Assembly: GCF_037414475.1 (NCBI RefSeq)
Contig: NZ_CP147913.1
Location: 372,001-436,000, forward strand
Origin: Myxococcus stipitatus
GTDB taxonomy: Bacteria; Myxococcota; Myxococcia; Myxococcales; Myxococcaceae
Length of the DNA stretch: 64,000 nt
Direction of reading: 5' to 3'
In this document: piece after piece, positions 1-8,573 of the stretch
How positions within the stretch are numbered: position 1 is the stretch's first letter
Layout: each line of letters begins with the position of its first letter
Notes under the pieces: generated by a model
What the model saw: the letters and a program-made list of their open reading frames with translations, nothing else
Told to the model about the DNA's origin: nothing
The model's database searches: none
Translations under genes and position numbers: made by a program

Positions 1-279
1 CAAGGGCGGGTGGAAGGGGCGGAGCACGAACACGGCGGAGAGATAGAGCCCGTCCTCATCCGCCCCCACGGTGACCGAGCGCCGATAGTGGCTCAGGCCG
101 ACACGCACCGTGGTGCCTGAAAGGTTCAGATACGGCACGTCCCGCTTCGTCGCGTACCGCTGCCCGAGCCTGTGCCAGCCCCCAACCAGCGAGCTCACGG
201 CCATCATTCCCACGAAGAGCACCACGAAGAGCACAATGGCTTGCCAGGACGACGTGGTGGGGGCGGCGAGGATGAGCAT
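1..279 (-). CDS. Membrane protein, partial (C-terminus beyond left edge)
   Basis: An open minus-strand frame of 93 codons runs off the left edge. It starts at an ATG at 279; an in-frame TTG lies at 295-297. Residues about 12-34 form one strong hydrophobic segment (SWQAIVLFVVLFVGMMAVSS), followed by a basic stretch (WHRLGQRYATKRD) and a probable beta-rich part. This suits a single-pass membrane protein with its soluble domain outside the window. I do not recognise the family. Codon use is typical of the neighbourhood. The divergent small secreted gene begins about 240 bp away. Confidence 0.55.
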   Translation of the reverse strand, partial: MLILAAPTTSSWQAIVLFVVLFVGMMAVSSLVGGWHRLGQRYATKRDVPYLNLSGTTVRVGLSHYRRSVTVGADEDGLYLSAVFVLRPFHPPL

Positions 280-521
280 GGCCCCGGATGCTAGCAATAA
301 CCCGCGGAGTTCTTCATGCCCCGGCTCCGCTTTCCAATTCCATCATGTCGTGGGTCACCCAGCCCCGGAGGAGGTTCCGATGGGCGCCAGCCCGCGAAGA
401 GGCCAGCGTCCGCCAGTGTCAGACAAATGGCGGGGAGCGAACGCCCGTCGCATGCGCCTTTGACGCCATGCACGCCACCGCCGCACGCTTCCGTGCAACC
501 CCTCAACCGAGCGGAGAGCAC

Positions 522-974
522 ATGATGCGCACAGTCCTTGGAGCACTGGCTGGGTTCGCGTTGGCAGCGGGCATCGGGGAAAAGACGCCTCAACCACAAG
601 CCAGGCCCACTTCCACGAGCGCCCCAGCCCAGCTGGCCACTCCACATCCGGAGGGGGCGGCGCAATCGTGCAGGCCCATCACTGACGATGGGGCATCCAT
701 TGAGTTGCTGCTCAAGTCGATGTACACGCTCGACTGTGCTTTCGAATCGCGAAACTGCAACGGTGTGACTTGCAGGTTCACCTCCAACTGCTGCGCCCCG
801 AGCGCCTGGGTCCGCGTCAACCAAGGCGACTGGAACCAGTTGCGTGACCAGGGAAAGCTCAGCGGCTTGCGCTACCAGATGATTCCCTGGAGCGGGAGCA
901 CCTATTCCGTGCTCTACAAGAGGATCAACGGCTCATCGATTGAGCTGATCACCCCCGGCGAGTTCCTCCCATAG
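522..974 (+). CDS. Small secreted Cys-rich protein of unknown function
   Basis: 150 residues from the first of two adjacent ATGs, preceded by a GGAGAG-type ribosome site. The frame is open further upstream, but the hydrophobic N-terminus MMRTVLGALAGFALAAG looks like a signal peptide, which sets this start. A Pro/Thr/Ala-rich linker (residues about 20-45) leads to a compact domain of about 100 residues with six cysteines, including an adjacent pair (SNCCAPS), so disulfides outside the cytoplasm are likely. The family is not recognised. It stands alone, with no obvious operon partner. Confidence 0.55.
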   Translation: MMRTVLGALAGFALAAGIGEKTPQPQARPTSTSAPAQLATPHPEGAAQSCRPITDDGASIELLLKSMYTLDCAFESRNCNGVTCRFTSNCCAPSAWVRVNQGDWNQLRDQGKLSGLRYQMIPWSGSTYSVLYKRINGSSIELITPGEFLP

Positions 975-1045
975 AACGGGGCACGTCGTGCTTGAGGGGC
1001 CCTGTCTCAAGTCACGGGGGCAGGTAGCGACTGAAGCAAACGCCG

Positions 1046-1996
1046 TCAGCAATCGTAATCCGGTGGCGTTCCGCCATCCTCGATTCGCACGGGCGCGGGC
1101 CCGCCCTGCTTCGCCAGCGACTCCCCGCAGTCCAGCGCCGAGTCTCCCGTCAGCGAGCGATAGAGCACACACGACGCCCGCTCGACGAAGAACGCCTGCT
1201 TGGGCCAGTCCGGCCCTCTCGCCGCGAGGATGGCCACCGCGTAGTGGCCGCCGTCCGGCAGCCGCACCAGGCCGACCTCGTTGAGCACGTTGTAGCGGGA
1301 GTCGTCCGAGCAGCAGCCCGGCGGCAGCCACCCGCCCTTGTGCCGCAGCGTCGCGCGGACCTTGGGCGGCAGCATCGTCCCCAGCCAACCACCGCACCCC
1401 TCCCGTGGCGTCAGCTCCATCCACGCGAGCAGCCGCGCCGTGGACTTGGGCTTGAGCAGTTCACCTTTCCCAAGGCGATGCAGGAAGGACACCGCATCCG
1501 CCGCGCAGAAGTAGTTGTCATTCCCCATCACCTGCGGCGAGTTGGTGGCGCGCCTCGGCTTGCCGTAGTTCCACTTCGTCAGCGCGGTGTTCTTCACGTC
1601 CAATGAGCGAAGATAGTCATTGATGGCATCGGGCCCGCCCACCAGGTCGATGACGGCTCCGGAGGCCTCGTTGTCCGAGGTGCGGAAGACCTTCTCCGCC
1701 AGCGGCGTCACCTGGGACAACTCCGCCTTCTTCAGCGCCGCGGCCACCCAGAACACCTTCGCCGAACTCGCGGAGATGTGTGGCACCGTGTCGGCGCTGC
1801 CCGCGTACTCTCCTGTCCGCAGGTCCTTCACGGCGATGGAGATGTCCGCGCCTGGGGCCAACCGGATGGCCTCCACCGCCAACGCATCCACCACCGACTG
1901 GAGCGAGTCGCGCTTCGGCCCCGCGGCTGGAGGCTCGGAGGCCAGAGCCGCCCCCATCCAGAACCAGCACAGCACCACCGCCGTCATCCGTCGCAT
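1046..1996 (-). CDS. Serine beta-lactamase-like (SxxK) hydrolase, exported
   Basis: 316 residues. The ATG overlaps the stop of the upstream kinase gene by one base (TGATG) and has a GGGAGG ribosome site. The N-terminus (MRRMTAVVLCWFWMGAALAS) is a signal peptide. The class A beta-lactamase/DD-peptidase motifs are visible: SSAK with S77 and K80, SDN at 107-109, and a late KGG box (RHKGGW). The fold is therefore a penicillin-recognising serine hydrolase in the periplasm, but real beta-lactam hydrolysis cannot be read from sequence. Four cysteines near the C-terminus (GCGG, PGCCSDD) may form disulfides. It is translationally coupled to the kinase-like gene of the VWA/PP2C/kinase set, which is unusual company for this family. 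Confidence 0.8.
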   Translation of the reverse strand: MRRMTAVVLCWFWMGAALASEPPAAGPKRDSLQSVVDALAVEAIRLAPGADISIAVKDLRTGEYAGSADTVPHISASSAKVFWVAAALKKAELSQVTPLAEKVFRTSDNEASGAVIDLVGGPDAINDYLRSLDVKNTALTKWNYGKPRRATNSPQVMGNDNYFCAADAVSFLHRLGKGELLKPKSTARLLAWMELTPREGCGGWLGTMLPPKVRATLRHKGGWLPPGCCSDDSRYNVLNEVGLVRLPDGGHYAVAILAARGPDWPKQAFFVERASCVLYRSLTGDSALDCGESLAKQGGPAPVRIEDGGTPPDYDC

Positions 1997-3882
1997 CAAC
2001 GGCCTCCCTTGGTGTCTTGAAAGATGCCTTGCATGAGGCCCTCGAGGAACGCCCAGAAACTGATGGAGCCCTGCACTTCCATCGCGCGCCGCGCCTGCAA
2101 GCCGCGCCAGCACAGCCGGATGCACTCGCGCCGCAGCGCCGCCCGCTCATGCGCCAACGGAGCAAGCCTCGACGAGTGCTTCTTCAACTGCTCGACCAGG
2201 GCCTGGCCCCGCTCCATGGCCGCCCGGTAGTCGGACGACAAGGTGCCCTGTGCCTTCGCCCGGGCGATGGACTCTTCTTCCTCGGCCTCCAGTGCCTCGC
2301 GCCGCCCATCAAAGTGCCGGACCAGTTCCTCGGCCCGCTGATTGAACTTCAACAACGCCTCACGCCGCTCCGCCTCGGAGAGCCGCCCCTGAAGCTCCGC
2401 ATCCTCGTCCCAGGCGCGCTGCTCCGCCTCCAGGTCCTTGCGAGCATTGAGCTCCTCGCGGTCCAGATGGGCATGTCGGCCCTCGATACGGTCCAGCTCG
2501 GAGCGGTCCAGTTCGAGGTTCCGGCTGCGCACATCCTCCATCCACGCGTGGAGGGTTGCCTGCTCCTTCTCGAGCCGCGCGCGCTCGTCATCCCCGCGCT
2601 CCACGCCCCCCTTGATGTCGGCCTCGAGCCGCGCGAGCCGCGTCTCCCACTGGGCCCGAGCCGCACGCGCCGCCTCCCACTCCTTCCTCCACCGGGTGAA
2701 CTCCTGGACCGCTGTCTCCTTGTGAAACAGCGAGCGCGCCTGCGCGAGCCCCAGCCCGCCCACGAGCCCCACCCCCGCGAGCCACATGGGCGAGAAGACC
2801 ACGCTGGGAATGAGGCCCAGGCCCGCCGCGATGAGCATGCCGCTGGCCAGGCCGCGCTCCGTCTGGTCCTCCCGAATTGTCACCCGCGGCGAGGGCATCG
2901 GCGGCGCGATGTAGCGCCCCAGCGCGCGCGCATGTGTCAGGGCCTTGCTGTCCTCGGCCTCCACCTCGGCCGCCGAGACAGGGGCGTCGGCGCGCACATC
3001 CACCGCGCGCACCTGCTCGGGCGCCGCCGACAGGAACGTCAACAGCGTCCCCGCCACGTACTCCCGCAGCGTCTCGTTCGACGAGGAACGCAGCGCTTGA
3101 AACAAGGGCGAGCGGTCTGGCGCGGCGAAGTCCCCACGGCGGAACAACAGACAGTCATCGCCGCCCCGGAACCGCTCCCAGAGCGATGGCTCGTGAGCCA
3201 GAGCGACCAGGGAGAGCCACACCACCCAGCCCGAGAAAGCGTCCAGTCGCGTGTCGAAGAAGCCCGTGTCGCGTCCGGGGTGCTGGTAGTTGGCGTGTCC
3301 CCGCTCGTGGCTCGCGCGTCCCTGCAACGTGGGCACACACATCCCATCGTAGTCGACGAGCCGCAGCCCTTCGTCCGTGACGAGGACATTGCCATGCTGG
3401 AGGTCGCCATGCGCGACACCCGCGCGGCGTAGCGCCATCAACAGGTCCAACCACTCGGCGGCGAGACAGAACAGCCGCTCCGGCTCGCTCCGGTGGCGCC
3501 CCACGTAGCGCTCCAGGCTCTCGCCCTGAATCCACTCCATCTTCACGATGGGCAGCCACCGCCCCCGGACATGGATGCCACGCGGGAGGAACGAGAAGTC
3601 CGCCATGTAAGGCAGACGGCTCTTCTCCAGGGTCCTCTCGATTTCGAGGTAACGCGACTGCAAGTCCCACGGATAGGGGCGCGTGAAGCAGCGCACCGCA
3701 TAGGACTTCCCACCACACGTCACCTTGTAGATGGTCGCGAAGTTGCCCGCCCGTGGCCGAGGCAACCCCGCCATCGCGCCCGTTCCAGTCTCGACGACAC
3801 CGCCGCGCAGCTCCTCGTCCGCGAAGGCCCGCGAGGGGTTCTGGAGCGCCGTCTGATAATCGCTGTCCGAGGGCAAGGACAT
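1996..3882 (-). CDS. Protein kinase-like protein with membrane hairpin and coiled coil (TerY-P triad kinase)
   Basis: 628 residues. The first 300 are a eukaryotic-like kinase fold: catalytic loop HGDLQHGN (158-165, D160 and N165) and DYDG (177-180) in place of DFG. Where most kinases have the VAIK lysine this one reads YAVRCF, with arginine at 64. Residues about 345-381 form a hydrophobic membrane hairpin, and about 395-590 are highly charged and predicted coiled coil. It begins four bases after the PP2C stop, and the hydrolase gene overlaps its own stop. Kinase, PP2C and VWA together match the TerY-P triad described for tellurite-type stress systems. The role as a membrane phosphorylation switch is inferred; targets are unknown. 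Confidence 0.8.
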   Translation of the reverse strand: MSLPSDSDYQTALQNPSRAFADEELRGGVVETGTGAMAGLPRPRAGNFATIYKVTCGGKSYAVRCFTRPYPWDLQSRYLEIERTLEKSRLPYMADFSFLPRGIHVRGRWLPIVKMEWIQGESLERYVGRHRSEPERLFCLAAEWLDLLMALRRAGVAHGDLQHGNVLVTDEGLRLVDYDGMCVPTLQGRASHERGHANYQHPGRDTGFFDTRLDAFSGWVVWLSLVALAHEPSLWERFRGGDDCLLFRRGDFAAPDRSPLFQALRSSSNETLREYVAGTLLTFLSAAPEQVRAVDVRADAPVSAAEVEAEDSKALTHARALGRYIAPPMPSPRVTIREDQTERGLASGMLIAAGLGLIPSVVFSPMWLAGVGLVGGLGLAQARSLFHKETAVQEFTRWRKEWEAARAARAQWETRLARLEADIKGGVERGDDERARLEKEQATLHAWMEDVRSRNLELDRSELDRIEGRHAHLDREELNARKDLEAEQRAWDEDAELQGRLSEAERREALLKFNQRAEELVRHFDGRREALEAEEEESIARAKAQGTLSSDYRAAMERGQALVEQLKKHSSRLAPLAHERAALRRECIRLCWRGLQARRAMEVQGSISFWAFLEGLMQGIFQDTKGGR

Positions 3883-3886
3883 GCCG

Positions 3887-4654
3887 TCACGCCCCCACGG
3901 TCAACCGGGCCAGGGTGACGTCATCATTGCGGATGACCTTGCTTGCGCGCAGGCCATCCACGAAGGGCTGGAAGCGCTCGTGCGGAGCCTCGGAGCCCCA
4001 CGCGGGCAGGGCCAGCCAAGGGGTCCCTCCTCGCTCGTGTTCCGCCAGGAACCACTGCGCCAGCGCATCGGTCATGAGAAGCAGGAGGTCTCCCGGCCGC
4101 AAGTCACCCGACGCACGCCGCACGAAGTCTCCCACGCGGGAGTTGTGTCCCTCATGCGTGGACACGAGGAAGGGACGCGAGCCGAAGGCCGCCGCCTGCT
4201 CCAACGGGAACGCGCAGACGAGCCGCCCCTCGCGCACCTGGAACAAGCACGAGTCTCCCACCACGAGCGCCGTCCACGTCCCCACGCCCTGCCCCGGCCG
4301 GGGCGACTGCGCACAGCGCACTCCCAACAGCGTGGCGAAGGCGCCCTCGCGAAGCTTCTCCTGCGCATACCAGGGGAGCTCGCGCGTCTCGGTATCGGAG
4401 CGCCACCGGCGCTGAAGGCCTGGCAGCGATTCGAGCAGAGCGGGCGGCTCGCCCATCTTCCCCGCCACGTACTCGCGGGCCAGCAACCGGGCCCACTGTC
4501 CGGAGAAGAGGCTCTCGGTGGCCCCATCGGCGACCGCCACCCGCAGCGTGTCGCCCTCCAGCGTGGAGGAGCGCTCGGACGCCCACGCGTCCTCGTTCTC
4601 GGAGGGCGCGTGCCCTGCCTTCTGAACGCTCACGACCTCGAGTTCGATTCGCAC
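3887..4654 (-). CDS. PP2C-family protein phosphatase (TerY-P triad)
   Basis: 255 residues from a GTG start. The metal-binding PP2C motifs are present in order: NEDAW near residue 20, VADGATE near 41, GDS near 130, MTDALAQW near 195 and NDDVT at the C-terminus. The aspartates that bind the two metal ions are thus kept, so activity is likely. The length fits a minimal single-domain phosphatase. It lies between the VWA gene (22-bp gap) and the kinase-like gene (4-bp gap), so the three are probably co-transcribed, with this protein reversing the kinase on a shared target. No signal peptide or membrane segment is seen. Confidence 0.85.
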   Translation of the reverse strand: MRIELEVVSVQKAGHAPSENEDAWASERSSTLEGDTLRVAVADGATESLFSGQWARLLAREYVAGKMGEPPALLESLPGLQRRWRSDTETRELPWYAQEKLREGAFATLLGVRCAQSPRPGQGVGTWTALVVGDSCLFQVREGRLVCAFPLEQAAAFGSRPFLVSTHEGHNSRVGDFVRRASGDLRPGDLLLLMTDALAQWFLAEHERGGTPWLALPAWGSEAPHERFQPFVDGLRASKVIRNDDVTLARLTVGA

Positions 4655-4676
4655 GTTGGCGCCCTTTCGAGGTGGG

Positions 4677-5516
4677 TCAGCGCAGGTTGGCGGGGCGGGT
4701 CCCGATGTTCAGGAACTTGATGAGCGACACGATGTCCGCGTTGAAGGTGAAGGCGCGGGCACCGTCGCGCACGGCGTGCCCTTCCTCTCGCGCGGCGTCG
4801 CGCATCCCCGGCGTGAGCGGACTGGAGAGGTCGAAGAGCAGCCGCGCGTGCGCATCCGGCAACAGCACCTCCGCGTCGGGGAACTGGATGGGCTGCGCCG
4901 GGATGGAGGACAGATGCACGTTGAGCAGCAGCACCGCGCCGTCCTCGCCGCGCACCGAGCGCAACGCCGACGCGGCCGACGTCGGGTCTCCATCCGTGGG
5001 CTGCCCGTCGGAGATGTTCACCACGATGGGTGGGAAGCTCTCCGGGTGCTGACGCATCCAGCCCCCCACCAGCTCCGTGGCGTGCCCGAGCACCTGGCAC
5101 ATCGGCGTGGGCCCGTGCGCCTTCGGCTCGAACCAGATGGGGAAGCGGACCTTCTCGCGCACCAGCCCGCCGAACCCATCCTCGCGCTCGCGCATGCGCT
5201 CCTCCAGGCGCGCGGGGCCGTGGCCAATCTCGCTGATGGGGACCAGCCCCCGCCCCGCCAGCGGGCCGGAGAAGGCAGGCGCGACGTGCTCGCCGTACCC
5301 GAGCACCCCCAGGTGGAAGTAGTCCCGGATGCCATCCTCGCGGGCGCAGCGCACCACCAGGTTCTGGAGCAGGCGGTTGGTGACGTCCGCCACGCCTTCG
5401 GCCTTCTTGCGGGTGCCGCCCGGGCCACCGAAGGGCTCGTCCATGGAGCCGGACTGGTCCACCAGGATGAGGATGCACGCGGGCTGGGTGCGACTGATTT
5501 CCGCCGAGTAGGCCAT
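4677..5516 (-). CDS. VWA-domain protein (TerY-like)
   Basis: About 279 residues. I chose the start MAYSAEISRTQPACILILVD because relatives begin this way; an ATG at 5531 in the same frame adds five residues and is an alternative. The metal-ion-dependent adhesion site is intact: DQSGS near residue 19, and the later NISDGQPTDGD loop. The protein is a single von Willebrand A domain with a short C-terminal part, cytoplasmic by lack of signal. It is first in the order VWA, PP2C, kinase, SxxK hydrolase. In TerY-P triads the VWA protein is thought to be the substrate or scaffold for the kinase/phosphatase pair; that role is inferred here. Confidence 0.85.
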   Translation of the reverse strand: MAYSAEISRTQPACILILVDQSGSMDEPFGGPGGTRKKAEGVADVTNRLLQNLVVRCAREDGIRDYFHLGVLGYGEHVAPAFSGPLAGRGLVPISEIGHGPARLEERMREREDGFGGLVREKVRFPIWFEPKAHGPTPMCQVLGHATELVGGWMRQHPESFPPIVVNISDGQPTDGDPTSAASALRSVRGEDGAVLLLNVHLSSIPAQPIQFPDAEVLLPDAHARLLFDLSSPLTPGMRDAAREEGHAVRDGARAFTFNADIVSLIKFLNIGTRPANLR

Positions 5517-5635
5517 GGTCCCGGGGACCATATTCCATTCACTCGGAGGGAATCGATGCGGGTGTACCGAGGCCCGCGCACTCCGCCGCGAGGGACCCTC
5601 CACGCGGCGGAGCACGGGTGCGTCACTTCACGCGA

Positions 5636-6832
5636 CTACTTGCCCATCTCGGCGACGTAGGCGCCGGCGATCTTCGAGAACTTGAGCGCGTGGGTGGCCA
5701 TGTTGGGGGGGTTGGAGCGGGCAAGCGTGTCGTTCACCGTGTGGATGTACGGGTTGCCCTGGCTGACGACGGCCTCATGCGGGATGGACGCCGCGAAGCC
5801 CGCGTTCGTCCACGACGCATGGTCCGAGCACGCGTAGCCGCACGTCGTGTTCGTATAGGTGACACCCGGCACGTAGGTGGTGATGAGGTTGCGGATGAAC
5901 GTGTTCTGCGTGGCGTTGGTGTAGTCGGTGACGATGCCTACGTCGGCCGTGCTGCCCTTGTAGTTGGTCATGTCGAGTTGGAGCACGCCCACCACGTTGA
6001 TGCCGTTGTTGCGGTGGTAGGTGGCGATCTCCTTCGAGCCGCGCAGGCCCACCTCCTCCGCCGCGTAGCCAATGAACTTGATGGTGCGCTGCGGCCGGTA
6101 GTCGCAGGCCACCATCGCCCGGATGACCTCCGTGAAGGAGGCGATGCCGGAGGCGTTGTCATCGGCGCCCGGTGCGGTGGAACCCGAGGACGTGGAGTCC
6201 AGGTGGCCACCCACCACGACCACCTCGTTGGGGAACGTGCTGCCCGTGACGGTGAGGACGACGGACGGCTGCGCCCACGCCGCGTGGGTGAACAGCGTCG
6301 CGGCCATGTCGGTGCGGCCAGACGCCAGGGTCGCCCAGTGCGAGCGCAGCCAGTTCGCCGCGTTCACGCCCGACGTGGACGTGTAGTAGCGCGTCGTGTA
6401 CGCCGCCATCGAGGTGATGGTGCTGCGCACGTTGGGCTCCGTCACCGCGCCGACCATGCAGTTGGCGGCGGTGGGGTTGGTCAACGTGTACAGCGCCGGC
6501 CCGAGAGTCTCCACGCGCGGCTCCGGCGCGGGCACCAGCGACTTCTCGGCCTCGTCCAGGCTCTCGTAGGTGACGAAGCCCGCGCAGCGGTTGAACTTCT
6601 CGTGCATCACGTGCGCGATGCTCTCCAGTTGAGACTCGCGTACCGGAATCACCGTCACGTCGTCCTTCGCCAGCGAGGCGGCGGGCATGGCCCAACCTTC
6701 CCTCGCGAAGGCCTCCGCGACAGGCGCCAGGGCATCGGAGCCCAGCGAAATCCACAGCTCTCGGTCATCGGCCCCAGCGAAGGCCGCGGTGGGGCTCATC
6801 AAAAACAGGGCAAACGGAATCAACCGCTTCAT
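5636..6832 (-). CDS. Secreted M28-family leucyl aminopeptidase
   Basis: 398 residues starting at MKRLIPFALFLMSPTAAFAG, a clear signal peptide, with a GAGGAG ribosome site. The M28 zinc-peptidase signatures are complete: GGHLDS (His, Asp), GADDNASG (Asp), GYAAEEVG (the catalytic and metal-binding Glu pair), LDMTNY (Asp) and IPHE (His). The domain resembles the Aeromonas/Vibrio aminopeptidase group (M28E). Residues between the signal and the catalytic domain (about 25-130) are probably a propeptide. It removes N-terminal residues from peptides outside the cell, fitting a predatory or proteolytic lifestyle. It is a single-gene unit. Confidence 0.88.
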   Translation of the reverse strand: MKRLIPFALFLMSPTAAFAGADDRELWISLGSDALAPVAEAFAREGWAMPAASLAKDDVTVIPVRESQLESIAHVMHEKFNRCAGFVTYESLDEAEKSLVPAPEPRVETLGPALYTLTNPTAANCMVGAVTEPNVRSTITSMAAYTTRYYTSTSGVNAANWLRSHWATLASGRTDMAATLFTHAAWAQPSVVLTVTGSTFPNEVVVVGGHLDSTSSGSTAPGADDNASGIASFTEVIRAMVACDYRPQRTIKFIGYAAEEVGLRGSKEIATYHRNNGINVVGVLQLDMTNYKGSTADVGIVTDYTNATQNTFIRNLITTYVPGVTYTNTTCGYACSDHASWTNAGFAASIPHEAVVSQGNPYIHTVNDTLARSNPPNMATHALKFSKIAGAYVAEMGK

Positions 6833-6965
6833 GAGCAGCGCTCCTCGGTGTGTGGGTGGTGCGTCGCGGATCACCGCGGCCAGCCGCATGACGCGGCCTC
6901 CGCGCGTGGTCCCGACGCCGTGCACACCGGGTGGCGCGCCCGTCGTCGGGGACGGACCGGCACTT

Positions 6966-6988
6966 TCGGCTTATCAGGCAAAAGCCGA
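6966..6988. repeat. 7-bp inverted repeat upstream of the M28 gene
   Basis: TCGGCTT and AAGCCGA are perfect inverted arms around a 9-base spacer, in the 269-bp gap between the mscS stop and the peptidase start (both minus strand). There is no T-run, so it is more likely an operator or a weak hairpin than a terminator. Nothing else stands out in this gap. Confidence 0.35.
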
Positions 6989-7101
6989 CAACTCATCCCA
7001 CCCCGAAACCCCTACCGGAAGTGTTCAGCATCCGACAGATGTGGAGCGGCGAGCGGCCGCGCGTCCATGAAACAACACCGCTTCGTCCCGTGGGTCCGGA
7101 C

Positions 7102-8322
7102 TCACTCGCCCGGCATCGAGGCGAGGACGTTGGACGCGGGGCGCACGGTGACGGGCTCATTGCCGGACTCCGCGAGACTCGCCTCGGTGCGCACCATCGG
7201 CAGGCCGTGGGGCTGCTCGCGCAAGAAGGCCATGAGCTTCTCGCGGACGATGCAGCGCAGTTCGAAGGCCTTGCCCGCGTCGGACGCGCTCACCAGCGCG
7301 CGCAGCTTCATCGTGCGCTCGGACAGGTCCGTCACCTGGAGCGCGTGCACCTTGCCGTCCCACAAGCCCCGGGACTCGTGCTCCAGCACGCGCTTGAGCT
7401 CCGCGCGCACCGCGGGCACGTCGGTGCGGAAGTCCACGTAGAGCTCCGCCGTGCCCATGATGTCGGGCGACACCTTGCTCCAGTTCTGGAAGGGCTTCTC
7501 CAGGAAGTGGCCCATGGGAATCACCAGCCGCCGCAAGTCCCAGACCTTCACCACGACGTAGGTGAGGGTGATCTCCTCCACCCAGCCCCACTCGTTCTCC
7601 ACGATGACGGTGTCGCCAATGCGGATGGGCTGGGTGATGGAGAGCTGGATGCCAGCCAGCAGCGTGGAGATGGACTTCTGCGCCGCCAGGCCGATGAAGA
7701 GGCCCGCGATGCCGGCGGAGGCCAGGAGCGACACGCCCACGTTGCGCACCGCCTCGAACTGAAGGAGCAGCAAGGACGCGCTGATGAGCACCACCGCCAC
7801 TTCAATCACCCGGCGCAGCACCGCCAGCTGCGTGCGCAGGCCTCGCGCCCGGCCCACGTTGCCGCCCTGCTCCTCTCGCGCCACCGTCTGTTCGACGAAG
7901 CGCGCGGCCAGCTTCACGAAGCGCAGGAGGAACCACGCCATCGCGCAGAGGCCCACCGAGCGCGCCGCCAGCTCCACCAACTGCTTCGCCGAGGGCGGCA
8001 GCTTCAGCGCCCACAGGCCCGTGGCCACCAACACGACGAAGAGCAGGTAGCGCAGCGGCCCCCGCGCGGAGGCCGCGAGCTGGTCATCCCAGCCCGACTT
8101 CGTCAGCGCCGTGGCCCGGTCCACCACCCGCATCACCAGCCACTCCAGGCCCCGGCCCAACAACCACGCCCCCACCACCAACACCCCCAACCCCGCCCAC
8201 TGCCACAGCTCCAATCCCCACCACGCCGAGTCCATCCCCGGCAGGGACAGCGAGGCCCCCTCCTCGGGAGCCTCGGCGGGCGCGGCGGACAACAACGGCG
8301 GCAGGGGGATGGAACGGACCAT
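7102..8322 (-). CDS. MscS-family small-conductance mechanosensitive channel
   Basis: 406 residues from MVRSIPLPPL, which has a GAGAGG ribosome site; the frame is open further upstream but without membrane or signal features. Four or five hydrophobic segments lie at about 35-55, 80-100, 110-135, 165-185 and 190-210. The pore-lining TM3 and beta domain signature follow: GLAAQKSISTLLAG and then ITQPIRIGDTV, then the C-terminal vestibule. It is longer at the N-terminus than E. coli MscS (286 residues), as is common in extended MscS proteins. It sits in the inner membrane and releases osmolytes on hypo-osmotic shock. Single gene. Confidence 0.88.
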   Translation of the reverse strand: MVRSIPLPPLLSAAPAEAPEEGASLSLPGMDSAWWGLELWQWAGLGVLVVGAWLLGRGLEWLVMRVVDRATALTKSGWDDQLAASARGPLRYLLFVVLVATGLWALKLPPSAKQLVELAARSVGLCAMAWFLLRFVKLAARFVEQTVAREEQGGNVGRARGLRTQLAVLRRVIEVAVVLISASLLLLQFEAVRNVGVSLLASAGIAGLFIGLAAQKSISTLLAGIQLSITQPIRIGDTVIVENEWGWVEEITLTYVVVKVWDLRRLVIPMGHFLEKPFQNWSKVSPDIMGTAELYVDFRTDVPAVRAELKRVLEHESRGLWDGKVHALQVTDLSERTMKLRALVSASDAGKAFELRCIVREKLMAFLREQPHGLPMVRTEASLAESGNEPVTVRPASNVLASMPGE

Positions 8323-8573
8323 GTCTGAAGACCTCTCGCGGTGGGCGCCCAGAAGCCGTCCACCACGCGCCTCCCTCTCGCGGGTGTCCCCCTCGGGCAG
8401 ATAGTTTGAGGTCAAAGCCACTATCGGGACAGGATGATCGGGTCCAGCAACTTCTCCATGCGGAAGGGCGCTCCAGTCCCCGGGGCGTCGTCCCGCCGAC
8501 ACCCAAGGGAGGCGCCGCTCAGCCGGCGCGACGCCCCCACTCGGCGTGTCACTTCGTTCCGGGGTGATGCGGC

